From assembly GCA_030145425.1 (NCBI GenBank), contig JAQYVO010000130.1:1-37285 (forward strand): a DNA stretch of 37,285 bases, given 5' to 3'. Position numbers and translations under genes: made by a program. Shown in pieces: positions 8,445-16,486 of this stretch. Positions within the stretch are counted from its first letter, which is position 1, and each line of letters opens with the position of its first letter. This stretch comes from Chromatiales bacterium. Its GTDB lineage: Bacteria > Pseudomonadota > Gammaproteobacteria > Chromatiales > Chromatiaceae. The notes beneath the pieces are model-generated. The model saw only the letters and a program-made list of their open reading frames with translations, did not search any database and was not told where the DNA came from.

Positions 8445-8999
8445 GGAGTATTCCGGGTACTTGATGGCCCTGAGAATATCTTCCCTGTCTCTGATCCCCA
8501 ATTCGTTCTCCACGAAGCAGAAGTAATGCTTCCAGATATCATACCGGTAGGGTTTGCTGCCGCTTTCCCGGATCGGGCGCCATTTGGGATTGCGGGCCAC
8601 CTGGAATTTCCCCCTTCCAGTGCCGTAGCCATAAGTCTTGTAGGCTTTATCGTTGCAGAGCATACCCTCGAACATCACGTTGCTGCCTCCCGATGCGGAG
8701 CGGATGAGCAGCGTGTAACGGATGACACCGTCATCACCCAGTTTCAATGACTCTGAGTCCAGGAAATAGCTGAACCTGGAGCCAGGGTAATCAAGACGCA
8801 GATCGACCAGGTTTTCGTCCCGTGGAAATGACGGCAAAGCCGCCCCCCCTTCCTTCCATGGTTCGTCTTCAATGTACTCGCGTTCAGTTTTGTGGGGATC
8901 ATCAAAACTCCAGTTGCCTGCGGCATGCAGGCCACCCGGCAAAAAGAACAGACTCAGCAGCAGTATGATAAGCCCTTCGTGCCTGATGTTGATTCCCAT
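8433..8999 (-). CDS. CNP1-like family exported protein
   Basis: A 188-residue protein with a Sec signal peptide (about residues 8-27, GLIILLLSLFFLPGGLHAA). The mature domain matches the CNP1-like family, a poorly characterised group named after a neisserial protein. Family features are the aromatic start WSFDDPHKTE, a central FSYFLDSESLKLGDDGVIRYTLLI stretch split here only by eye, and the two conserved cysteines in MLCND and HYFCF. The ATG at 8999 overlaps the parE stop (TGATG), so it is coupled to parE; a TTG one codon upstream is the only alternative. Function is unknown. A G7/C6 hairpin overlaps the stop codon. Confidence 0.85.
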   Translation of the reverse strand: MGINIRHEGLIILLLSLFFLPGGLHAAGNWSFDDPHKTEREYIEDEPWKEGGAALPSFPRDENLVDLRLDYPGSRFSYFLDSESLKLGDDGVIRYTLLIRSASGGSNVMFEGMLCNDKAYKTYGYGTGRGKFQVARNPKWRPIRESGSKPYRYDIWKHYFCFVENELGIRDREDILRAIKYPEYSGGR

Positions 9000-10888
9000 C
9001 AAATCTCCGCCAGATCGCCGTTTTGCTGCAGCCAGTCGCGCCGGTCCGAGGAACGCTTCTTGGCAAGCAACATATCCATGACCCGATGACTGTCATCACC
9101 CTGATCGACAGTCAATTGCACCAGCCGGCGGGTATCAGGATTAATAGTGGTCACCCGCAGCTGATTGGGATTCATCTCCCCAAGCCCCTTGAACCGCTGC
9201 ACGCTGATCTTTCCCTTGATCTTCTCGGCAGCGATGCGGTCCAAAACCCCCTGCTTCTCCGAATCATCCAGGGCATAGAATATGTGCTTTCCCACATCGA
9301 TACGGTAAAGCGGGGGCATGGCAACATAGACATGTCCCTCCTCGACGAGTTTCCTGAAGTGACGCAGAAACAGGGCGCACAACAAGGTGGCGATATGCGC
9401 TCCGTCGGAATCCGCATCGGCCAGGATACAGGTCTTGTCGAACCTAAGACGACTCAGATCATCCGAGCCCGGTTCCACCCCGATGGCCACGGAGATGTCG
9501 TGCACCTCCTGGGAAGCCAGCACCTCGGCGGAGTCCACTTCCCAGGTGTTCAGGATCTTGCCCCGCAGGGGCATGATCGCCTGAAACTCCCGGTCACGCG
9601 CCATTTTGGCAGAACCCCCGGCGGAATCGCCCTCCACCAGGAAGAGTTCTGTGCGCCGGGGGTCCATGGAACTGCAGTCCGCCAGCTTTCCGGGCAGCGC
9701 GGGACCCTGGGACACCTTTTTTCGCTGAACCTTGCGCCCCGCGCGCAACCGGCTCTGGGCTGCGTTGATGGCCAGTTCGGCAATCTGTTCACCGGCCCCT
9801 GTATTCTGATTTAGCCACAGGCTGAAGGCATCCTTGACCACGCCGGAGACGAAAGCGGCACACTCCCGGGAAGAGAGGCGCTCCTTTGTCTGGCCAGAAA
9901 ACTGTGGTTCAGACAGCTTCACCGACAGGACGTAGCAACACCGCCCCCAGACATCCTCCGGGGTTAACCTGACCCCCCGCGGCATCAGATTTCGAAACTC
10001 GCAAAACTCCCGGACCGCCTCTGTCAGGCCGGACCGCAGACCGTTGACATGGGTGCCGCCGAGGGTTGTGGGTATCAGGTTAACGTAACTTTCGGAAACC
10101 ACCTCCCCGCCTTCCGCCAGCCATCCCACTGCCCAGTCCGCAGTCTCGGTGTTGCCTTCCATGGAGCCCACGAAAGGTTCCGACGGAACCAGCGCAGCAT
10201 CCTGCAACCTGTCCAGGAGATAGTCCTTCAAGCCATCCTGATAGTGCCAGTGCCACTCCTCGCCACCGGCCTCGTCCCGCAAATGCACCTTGAGCCCGGG
10301 ACACAACACCGCCTTGGCCCGGAGCACGTAAAGCAGACGTTGGATGGAAAACCGATTCGAATCGAAATAGCTGGGGTCAGGCCAGAAACGCAGCGTGGTG
10401 CCGGTGTTGTTCCTGCCGACCTTGCCGGTCCTCTCCAGTTCTGACGCCTTGACGCCATTGGCGAATGCCATGTTGTATTCGCCTCCGTCGCGCCTCACCC
10501 AGACCTCCAGGTGCTTGGAAAGGGCGTTAACCACCGACACCCCCACGCCGTGTAATCCCCCGGAAAAGCGGTAGTTCTTACCGGAGAACTTCCCGCCTGC
10601 ATGCAACTTGGTGAGGATCACCTCCACACCGGGCATTTTTTGCTTCGGGTGAATATCCACCGGCATACCGCGGCCGTCGTCCACCACCTGCAGGGAGCCG
10701 TCTTTGAACAGGGTTACATCGATCAGGGAGGCATGGCCGGCCACCGCCTCGTCCACACTGTTATCAATGACTTCCTGGGCCAGGTGATTGGGACGGCTGG
10801 TGTCGGTGTACATGCCGGGGCGCTTGCGCACCGGTTCAAGGCCGCTGAGAACCTCGATATCGGAGGCGTCGTAGGAGATGCTCATGCT
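8999..10888 (-). CDS. parE: DNA topoisomerase IV subunit B
   Basis: ATPase subunit of topoisomerase IV. From ATG 10888 (MSISYDASDIEVLSGLEPV) the product is 629 residues, matching E. coli ParE (630). An in-frame ATG seven codons upstream (10909) is a less likely start. The GHKL ATPase motifs are present (VIDNSVDEA, DDGRGMPV, GLHGVGVSVVNALS). The Toprim motifs are LVEGDSAGGSAK and DADSDGAHI. The C-terminal PPLYRIDVGKH and RFKGLGEMNP segments are typical. parC lies about 2 kb downstream on the same strand; the pair is close but not adjacent. Confidence 0.97.
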   Translation of the reverse strand, partial: SMSISYDASDIEVLSGLEPVRKRPGMYTDTSRPNHLAQEVIDNSVDEAVAGHASLIDVTLFKDGSLQVVDDGRGMPVDIHPKQKMPGVEVILTKLHAGGKFSGKNYRFSGGLHGVGVSVVNALSKHLEVWVRRDGGEYNMAFANGVKASELERTGKVGRNNTGTTLRFWPDPSYFDSNRFSIQRLLYVLRAKAVLCPGLKVHLRDEAGGEEWHWHYQDGLKDYLLDRLQDAALVPSEPFVGSMEGNTETADWAVGWLAEGGEVVSESYVNLIPTTLGGTHVNGLRSGLTEAVREFCEFRNLMPRGVRLTPEDVWGRCCYVLSVKLSEPQFSGQTKERLSSRECAAFVSGVVKDAFSLWLNQNTGAGEQIAELAINAAQSRLRAGRKVQRKKVSQGPALPGKLADCSSMDPRRTELFLVEGDSAGGSAKMARDREFQAIMPLRGKILNTWEVDSAEVLASQEVHDISVAIGVEPGSDDLSRLRFDKTCILADADSDGAHIATLLCALFLRHFRKLVEEGHVYVAMPPLYRIDVGKHIFYALDDSEKQGVLDRIAAEKIKGKISVQRFKGLGEMNPNQLRVTTINPDTRRLVQLTVDQGDDSHRVMDMLLAKKRSSDRRDWLQQNGDLAEI

Positions 10889-10990
10889 GCGATAACCAAG
10901 GGATGACAAGCAGGATTATTTCCCGGGGAATTGAAAGCGGCATTCTAACACGCTGTTCCCGGCGGGAAGTGTCCTTTGGCACGCAACCAT

Positions 10991-11015
10991 AAAAAAACCC
11001 CGTACGAGACGGGGT
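10991..11015 (-). terminator. intrinsic terminator, minus strand
   Basis: Read on the minus strand, ACCCCGT and ACGGGGT form a 7-bp stem around a 5-base loop and are followed by a run of seven T. This is a textbook Rho-independent terminator. It points toward parE but lies more than 100 bases before the parE start, so it ends something transcribed from the right, not parE itself. Confidence 0.75.
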
Positions 11016-11148
11016 CCAATGCTTCTTCTTACGGTCTTGTTATTAGCTGCTAATCCCGCAACTCCCTGTTTCAACCAAGCCTACTGGAATCTGTGCGGTG
11101 CTGAATGACAAGTCAACCTGCCTAATGTTTCTAAGCAGATTCCGTTCC
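10991..11148 (-). ncRNA. candidate small RNA between parE and xseB
   Basis: The strong terminator at 10991-11015 needs a minus-strand transcript, and no ORF lies upstream of it. About 140 bases upstream is a TTAACT (11177-11182) and TAATTA (11154-11159) pair with a 17-base spacer, a weak sigma-70-like promoter. Inside the predicted RNA, GGAATCTG near the 5' end is complementary to CAGATTCC about 40 bases later, giving a long stem-loop before an unpaired A/G-rich tract and the terminator. The sequence does not match 6S, SRP, tmRNA or RNase P as I know them. The 5' end is approximate. Confidence 0.4.
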
Positions 11149-11216
11149 AGAAATAATTACTTTATTCTTTTCAGAAAGTTAAACACGGCTTACTTACTCC
11201 GGGCACTACCCCTTGT

Positions 11217-11243
11217 AAAAAAACCTGACAGCATTCCAGGTTT
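11217..11243 (-). terminator. second terminator-like hairpin, minus strand
   Basis: On the minus strand AAACCTG pairs with CAGGTTT (7 bp, 9-base loop, 11221-11243) and is followed by four further T. It would end a short minus-strand transcript beginning near or within the 5' part of xseB. It also insulates the candidate sRNA downstream from read-through. The stem includes A-T pairs, so termination strength is uncertain. Confidence 0.4.
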
Positions 11244-11338
11244 GATAGGGTGATTAGGTTTGACCACCGTTGATCCCGTGGGGTAGTTTTAGCCGATATC
11301 ATGGCTTACGAAGAATTTTACTAGAGAGCGACCCTCCC

Positions 11339-11578
11339 TTGACCGAGAAAAACATCAAGTCACCTTCCTTCGAGGAGGCTCTTACTGAGCTGGAGTCCCT
11401 TGTGGAAACACTGGAGCACGGAGAACTCTCACTCGAAGAATCACTGAAGACCTTCGAGCGGGGCGTCAAGCTGACAAGAACCTGCCAGGACGCGTTAAAA
11501 CAGGCCGAGCAGAAGATCCAGATTCTCTCGGGCAAAGAAAGCGGCGAGGCATTGGAACCTTTCAATCATGACGGCTGA
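11339..11578 (+). CDS. xseB: exodeoxyribonuclease VII small subunit
   Basis: Small subunit of exonuclease VII, a single-strand-specific exonuclease formed with XseA. From TTG 11339 the protein is 79 residues (E. coli 80), starting MTEKNIKSPSFEEALTELE. The family core is FEEALTELESLVETLEHGEL, then SLEESLKTFERGVKL and AEQKIQIL. The open frame reaches upstream to TTG 11270, but those residues do not resemble the family. It overlaps ispA by 11 bases, the usual xseB-ispA arrangement. Confidence 0.9.
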   Translation: MTEKNIKSPSFEEALTELESLVETLEHGELSLEESLKTFERGVKLTRTCQDALKQAEQKIQILSGKESGEALEPFNHDG

Positions 11579-12470
11579 AGCCGCCCTGAGAAAGTACCTG
11601 AAAGCGTCGCAAAGCAGGATTGAGGTGGAACTGGACCGGGTATTGCCCCAGGCCACCACCCAGCCGGAGCGCCTCCATGCCGCCATGAGATACGTCACGC
11701 TGGCGGGCGGAAAACGGGTAAGGGCGGTGCTGGTTTACGCCGCCGGGCAGGCCTTGAATCTGTCCCCGGAGACGTTGGCTGCGCCTGCCTGCGCCGTGGA
11801 ACTGATACATGCCTACTCCCTGGTCCACGACGATCTGCCTGCGATGGATAACGACCGGCTCCGGCGCGGCAAACCCACCTGCCACATCAAATTTGACGAA
11901 GCAACCGCCATTCTCACCGGGGACTCCCTGCAATCCCTGGCTTTCAAGGTGCTTTGTAAAGGTCAACCTTTGCAAACCCATGCTGACAAACGCATGGAGA
12001 TGGTCGAAACCCTTGCCGTGGCCAGCGGTTCCCGAGGTATGGCCGGTGGCCAGGCCATGGACCTGGAGGCGGTCGGCAGGGAACTCAACCTGGCGCAGCT
12101 GGAAAACATGCACATTCACAAGACCGGTGCCCTGATCCGTGCCAGCGTGCGCCTCGGCGTCCTGTCCGCACCGGAATGCGATGCCGACAAGGCACGGGCC
12201 ATGGATCACTATGCGAAATGCATAGGACTGGCATTTCAGGTACAGGACGACATTCTGGACGTCAGCGGGGATACCGAAACCCTGGGCAAGACCGGAGGCA
12301 AGGACCAGGCCAGCCATAAACCTACCTACACCTCTCTGCTGGGCCTGGAAGACGCGCGCAGAATGGCCCAGCGCCTGTGCGACGAAGCCACCAAGAGCCT
12401 CGAAGACCTGGATGAGAAGGCCGATACCCTGCGCTGGCTGGCCGACTACATCGTGAAGCGCTCGCACTGA
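11568..12470 (+). CDS. ispA: farnesyl diphosphate synthase (geranyltranstransferase)
   Basis: Short-chain trans-prenyl diphosphate synthase, making geranyl and farnesyl diphosphate from IPP and DMAPP for ubiquinone and undecaprenyl phosphate precursors. The length is 300 residues (E. coli 299). The first aspartate-rich motif is DDLPAMD (about 87-93), preceded by HAYSLVH; the second is DDILD (about 227-231), followed by the KTGGKDQ region. GGKRVRAVLVYAAG is the IPP-binding segment. The start overlaps the end of xseB. The gene dxs, which often follows ispA, is not here. Confidence 0.95.
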   Translation: MTAEAALRKYLKASQSRIEVELDRVLPQATTQPERLHAAMRYVTLAGGKRVRAVLVYAAGQALNLSPETLAAPACAVELIHAYSLVHDDLPAMDNDRLRRGKPTCHIKFDEATAILTGDSLQSLAFKVLCKGQPLQTHADKRMEMVETLAVASGSRGMAGGQAMDLEAVGRELNLAQLENMHIHKTGALIRASVRLGVLSAPECDADKARAMDHYAKCIGLAFQVQDDILDVSGDTETLGKTGGKDQASHKPTYTSLLGLEDARRMAQRLCDEATKSLEDLDEKADTLRWLADYIVKRSH

Positions 12471-12516
12471 TCCGGTACATTTACTCCCCCTGCTCCCGCC
12501 TCGATACGTACAGATT

Positions 12517-14169
12517 TTGAATCCCAAACAGGAAAGTCCGATCCCAATCGCACATCGATGGTTAATCGTTGTGCTGATCGCCCTGGTGTGGTTCGTCATG
12601 CTCGGTTACCGGGACCTGATGGGGCCGGATGAAGGGCGCTATGCCGAAATTCCCCGCGAGATGGTGGACTCGGGTGACTGGATCACCCCCAGGCTGAACG
12701 GGTTCAAATACTTTGAAAAGCCGGCCTTTCAGTACTGGATGACGGCGGCAGGCTTCGCGATTTTCGGCGAAAGCAATGCCAGTGCGCGTCTCTGGGTGGC
12801 CTTGATCTCCTTTCTCGGGGCACTGTGGGTGATGTATGTCGGGGGCCGACTTTGGGGGGTACGGGCCGGTCTCTATGGCTTTTTGATGCTTGCGAGCAGC
12901 CTGTTGTATTACGCCCTGGGGCATAACATCACGCTGGACATGACAGTGGGTGTTTTTCTGGCGGGGGGAATCGGCTCCCTGCTGATCGCCCAGACCAGAC
13001 GGCACGATCCGGGACGTGTGCGCAACTGGATGCTGCTCGGATGGGCGATGCTCGCCCTTGCAACCCTGACAAAGGGGTTGATCGGCGTCGTGCTTCCCGG
13101 CGGTGTGGTGCTCATCTACAGCCTCTGGCAGCGTGACTGGGCCCTTTGGCGGCATCTGCACCTGGGGAAGGGAATCCTGGTGTTCCTGGGAATCACGGCG
13201 CCCTGGTTCATCGCGGTGAGCCTGGCAAATCCGGAGTTTCCGGAGTTTTTCTTCATCCACGAGCACTTTGACCGCTATACATCCACGGTGCACAAGAGAG
13301 AGCAGCCTGCCTGGTATTTTCTGCCGATTCTGCTGGCCGGCATGGCCCCCTGGATCAACCGGGGGGTCGCTGCCCTGGCGAGGCCTGGATTCAGGGTTCG
13401 ATCAGGGCCTTCGGAAGATTTCGATCCAGTGCGGTTTCTGTGGGTTTATGCGTTGTTCGTTCTGTTCTTCTTCTCCCTGGGCAGTTCCAAGCTGGCAGGC
13501 TACATCCTTCCCATGTTTCCGGCGATAGCCCTGCTGGCGGGCCGAAAGATGGCGGATCGTCCGACCCCGGGCATCGATGCCTGGGCCATGCTGACAACCT
13601 GTGCGCTCCTGCTGATCGCCGCACCCCTGGTGGATCTGGCGGCTTCCGAACGCACCCCCGCTGAGCTCTTGCGGCAGTTCCGCCCCTGGATGCTGGCCGC
13701 ATCGCTGGTGTCGCTGACGGGGTTCCTGATCATGCGCCGCAGGGGAATGGCCGTACATTGGCGCATCACCGTCATGGCCTTCTCCGCCCTGTTGACGTTT
13801 CAGGTAATGAACTGGGGGTTTCAGGTTCTGGGGGAATCCCGTTCCAGCCGCCCCCTGGCGGATGCCATAAGGCCTTACACAAGCGAGGGCGCCCCTGTAT
13901 ACAACCTGGGAGTATTCCATAGATCACTCCCTTTCTATCTGAAACAACCGGTATATCTGGCAATGACGAAAAGTGAATTGCAGCTGGGGATAGAACAGGA
14001 ACCGGAAAAATGGATTCCCGACTGGCCCGCCTTCCAGGCGAAGTGGGAAGCCGAGGAACAGGCCGTGGCAGTTATGAGGCGCGACGATTTTCCTTCATAC
14101 CTCAACCAGGGTCTTTCGGGACGGGTGGTATACCGGGACACCCGTCAGTTGGCCGTGGTAAAGCAATAG
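12517..14169 (+). CDS. ArnT/PMT-type lipid-linked sugar glycosyltransferase
   Basis: A polytopic inner-membrane GT83-type glycosyltransferase of 550 residues, the same length as E. coli ArnT, which transfers 4-amino-4-deoxy-L-arabinose from undecaprenyl phosphate to lipid A. The first periplasmic loop has the catalytic-type motif GPDEGRYAEIPREM (about 34-47), followed by the family's GDWITPRLNGFKYFEKPAFQYW segment, noted here as two halves. About a dozen membrane segments follow, including a tract rich in PMF/GRK near 335-345. The start is TTG 12517, with no better codon before the first helix. The donor and acceptor sugars are unknown; no arn operon is nearby, so I give no gene symbol. Confidence 0.85.
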   Translation: MNPKQESPIPIAHRWLIVVLIALVWFVMLGYRDLMGPDEGRYAEIPREMVDSGDWITPRLNGFKYFEKPAFQYWMTAAGFAIFGESNASARLWVALISFLGALWVMYVGGRLWGVRAGLYGFLMLASSLLYYALGHNITLDMTVGVFLAGGIGSLLIAQTRRHDPGRVRNWMLLGWAMLALATLTKGLIGVVLPGGVVLIYSLWQRDWALWRHLHLGKGILVFLGITAPWFIAVSLANPEFPEFFFIHEHFDRYTSTVHKREQPAWYFLPILLAGMAPWINRGVAALARPGFRVRSGPSEDFDPVRFLWVYALFVLFFFSLGSSKLAGYILPMFPAIALLAGRKMADRPTPGIDAWAMLTTCALLLIAAPLVDLAASERTPAELLRQFRPWMLAASLVSLTGFLIMRRRGMAVHWRITVMAFSALLTFQVMNWGFQVLGESRSSRPLADAIRPYTSEGAPVYNLGVFHRSLPFYLKQPVYLAMTKSELQLGIEQEPEKWIPDWPAFQAKWEAEEQAVAVMRRDDFPSYLNQGLSGRVVYRDTRQLAVVKQ

Positions 14170-14255
14170 CACTTTCCGTTTCGATTAATTGATCGCCGGT
14201 GGCCCCAAGGCACACCACTGCTTGCAGGGTAACTTGCGTACCTTCATAATCTGCG

Positions 14256-14283
14256 GCACTCTCCGGAGTGCGCGGGAACCCGC
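14256..14283. promoter_or_regulatory. tandem small hairpins upstream of folE2
   Basis: GCACTC-TCCG-GAGTGC (14256-14271) is a perfect 6-bp stem with a tetraloop. It is followed directly by GCGG-GAAC-CCGC (14272-14283). They lie 108 bases before the folE2 ATG in a 221-base gap. No T-run follows, so they may be leader structure or a transcript end for the upstream glycosyltransferase. I recognise no Zur box or known riboswitch here. Confidence 0.3.
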
Positions 14284-14390
14284 AAAATACCTGAAATATT
14301 GTCGGTTTATCCGGCATGGGCATTCGATTAGCCTGTCGCCAACAACCCTAAACCTACGGAAAACTGCCCCGACGGCAGTATCACCGGACC

Positions 14391-15212
14391 ATGAAAGCAA
14401 CAAAACACGTGGAAACACAGTCTGAAATAGAGGATGTCCAGAGCAGCAAGGACACCCGGCAGATCGCCATCAACAAGGTGGGGATCAAGGACATCCGACA
14501 CCCCGTCAGGGTTAAGGATAGAAGTGACGGATATCAGCACACCGTCGCCAACTTCAACATGTACGTGAACCTGCCCCACAATTTCAAGGGTACGCACATG
14601 TCCAGGTTCGTGGAGATCCTCAACGCCCACGACAAGGAGATCAGCGTCGAATCCTTCAAGGGCATGCTCTCGGAGATGGCCGAACGACTCGAGGCGAATT
14701 CCGGTCATATCGAGATGAATTTTCCCTATTTCATCAACAAGCAGGCCCCGATATCCAAAGTCAAGAGCCTCATGGACTACGAGGTCACCCTGATAGGCGA
14801 GATTCACAAGGGTCGGCCCAGCATGATGATAAAGGTGGTGGTGCCGGTAACCAGCCTTTGCCCCTGTTCAAAAAAGATCTCTGACCGCGGCGCCCACAAT
14901 CAGCGCTCCCATGTCACCGTACAGGTGCGCACGAGCGGTTTCGTCTGGATCGAGGAGATCATTGAGCTGGTTGAAAGCGAGGCTTCGTGCCAGCTCTACG
15001 GGTTGCTGAAGAGGCCCGATGAAAAGTATGTCACGGAGCATGCCTATGACAATCCGAAATTCGTGGAAGACATGGTGCGGGATATGGCCGTGCGCCTTAA
15101 CCGGGACATGCGGTTCAGCGCCTACGTCGTGGAATCGGAGAACTTCGAATCCATTCACAATCACTCGGCGTATGCCCTGATCGAAAAGGACAAGGAAGCA
15201 CCGGAAGATTAG
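14391..15212 (+). CDS. folE2: GTP cyclohydrolase I, FolE2 type
   Basis: Converts GTP to 7,8-dihydroneopterin triphosphate, the first step toward tetrahydrofolate and queuosine. FolE2 is the metal-promiscuous replacement for zinc-dependent FolE. The 273-residue protein has the family landmarks: [10 protein letters not shown] near residue 30, [13 protein letters not shown] (about 58-70), the active-site cysteine region [20 protein letters not shown] (Cys157 and Cys159), and IHNHSAYA near the end. It stands alone between a glycosyltransferase and a convergent protease gene. In other bacteria folE2 is often under zinc-limitation control; I see no clear operator. Confidence 0.95.
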   Translation: MKATKHVETQSEIEDVQSSKDTRQIAINKVGIKDIRHPVRVKDRSDGYQHTVANFNMYVNLPHNFKGTHMSRFVEILNAHDKEISVESFKGMLSEMAERLEANSGHIEMNFPYFINKQAPISKVKSLMDYEVTLIGEIHKGRPSMMIKVVVPVTSLCPCSKKISDRGAHNQRSHVTVQVRTSGFVWIEEIIELVESEASCQLYGLLKRPDEKYVTEHAYDNPKFVEDMVRDMAVRLNRDMRFSAYVVESENFESIHNHSAYALIEKDKEAPED

Positions 15213-15267
15213 CGCGGCACAGCTTCGGGAGCACCAGGCCCTAGGGGCAACAGGCGTCAGGATTGAA

Positions 15268-15927
15268 TCAGAATTTGCTTCTCAGCAGGAGCATATTTCC
15301 CTGGTGATTCATCTCCACGCGATTCAGAAAACTCATGCCCAAAAGCACGTGCCTGGGTGAACCGCCTTCCAGCACCACGCCGTTAACATTGCTGAGTTCG
15401 ATATCCCCCACCCGCACCCGCGCCAGGGTCACCCTGTAAGCATTGGCAACCCCTGAAGCCGTCTGCACGTTCGTCTTCTTGTCTTTTCGGCGGAACGCTA
15501 TCCCCAGTCGCGTGGCCTCGACCGAACTCAAGGCCACCAGGGTGGCGCCGGTGTCCACCAGCATTTCGGTGTTCCGGCCGTTGATGCTGCCTGTGGTCAG
15601 GTAGCCGCCGCTCGAATCCTGCCAGATCTTGACCTCCCTGTCCTGCGGTTCGGCAAAAGCACCGCCGGAATGGCGGCCCAGGCGATACTCGCCGCGTCTG
15701 CCGTCGACCTCGATGACCGCCTTCTTGGCGTTCGCGGATATCAGGATCAGCCCATGGGGACCCTCCTGACCTTCGCGCAGCAGGTGATTCGTACCGTTGA
15801 TCTGAAGCATCGCTTTACCGTTGAACAACGCCAACACCCGAAACGGCACGGCAGCCTCGAGATATGCCGCCGCCACGCACATCACCAGCGAAAAGGCCGC
15901 CAGCTTCATCGGGGTCGCTCTTTTCAT
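15268..15927 (-). CDS. exported retropepsin-like aspartic protease
   Basis: A 219-residue protein with an N-terminal signal peptide or membrane anchor (about 8-26). A small domain (about 27-85) with an LREGQEGPHGL segment follows, then a retroviral-type aspartic protease domain (about 100-219) with catalytic Asp125 in MLVDTGATLVALS and the second family motif VLLGMSFLNRVEM. It resembles the TIGR02281-type clan AA proteases of gammaproteobacteria, which work as homodimers in the periplasm. Natural substrates are unknown. It follows pgpA by 25 bases and is probably in the same operon. Confidence 0.85.
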   Translation of the reverse strand: MKRATPMKLAAFSLVMCVAAAYLEAAVPFRVLALFNGKAMLQINGTNHLLREGQEGPHGLILISANAKKAVIEVDGRRGEYRLGRHSGGAFAEPQDREVKIWQDSSGGYLTTGSINGRNTEMLVDTGATLVALSSVEATRLGIAFRRKDKKTNVQTASGVANAYRVTLARVRVGDIELSNVNGVVLEGGSPRHVLLGMSFLNRVEMNHQGNMLLLRSKF

Positions 15928-15952
15928 CCGGCCTTCCCTCTATAACAAGTTC

Positions 15953-16486
15953 TCACAGGATTGAAATCAAGTGTGCCGTCAGTTGTATCGTCAGAAAGCC
16001 GAATACGCCGGCAAGCAGGTCATCCAGCATGATCCCCGTACCGCCCGGCACCCTGCGGTCGAGCCAGCCAATGGGCCAGGGTTTGAGGATGTCGAAGAAC
16101 CTGAACAACCCGAATCCCGCCAGCAGCCAGACCCAGCCGTCCGGAAGCAGCCAAAGGGTGACGAGCAGGCCCACCCACTCATCCCACACAATGCCTCCGG
16201 GATCGTGGAGTCCCATCTCCCTGGCAGTCACACCGCAGAGCCAGATCCCGAGGAGGAACAGACCGACCACGATGGTCAGGTAGATCCCCGGATCAAGGGG
16301 CCGCATCAACAGATAGAGGGGTATCGCGGCAATCGTACCCAGGGTTCCGGGGGCAATGGGTGAAAGTCCGGATCCCAGCCCGTAGGCCAGCAGATGAATG
16401 GGATTAGACCAGCGAAAGACCCTGTCAGGGAGTCCCGAAATGTTCGTATCCCCCCACCATGCCTTTGAGCAGATCCCCCGACACAC
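15953..16486 (-). CDS. pgpA: phosphatidylglycerophosphatase A
   Basis: Inner-membrane phosphatase that converts phosphatidylglycerophosphate to phosphatidylglycerol. Landmarks are NPIHLLAYGLGSGLSPIAPGT, PGGIVWDEWVGL with the metal-binding Asp/Glu, and ILKPWPIGWLDRRVPGGTG followed by IMLDDLLAG. The 5' end overlaps thiL and the start is uncertain. GTG 16486 gives 177 residues, close to E. coli (172); the frame is open to TTG 16546. A rare ATT at 16441, preceded by a G-rich ribosome-binding-like tract, would give about 162. No ATG lies near the conserved N-terminus. Confidence 0.9.
   Translation of the reverse strand: MCRGICSKAWWGDTNISGLPDRVFRWSNPIHLLAYGLGSGLSPIAPGTLGTIAAIPLYLLMRPLDPGIYLTIVVGLFLLGIWLCGVTAREMGLHDPGGIVWDEWVGLLVTLWLLPDGWVWLLAGFGLFRFFDILKPWPIGWLDRRVPGGTGIMLDDLLAGVFGFLTIQLTAHLISIL

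Larger units (their letters stand above)
10889..11338. other. 450-base gap with two minus-strand terminators and a candidate sRNA
   Basis: No protein-coding frame in this gap looks real. It holds a strong minus-strand terminator (10991-11015), a second minus-strand terminator-like hairpin (11217-11243), a weak minus-strand promoter between them (11154-11182), and a possible plus-strand promoter for xseB (TTGACC at 11260 with TAGTTT at 11284, 18-base spacer). Its base composition is more AT-rich than the flanking genes. The parE promoter must lie within 10889-10990. Confidence 0.5.

Noticed and set aside
11562..12599. 345-codon open frame antisense to ispA
   Set aside because: Opposite ispA, with composition of a shadow frame and no recognisable domain.
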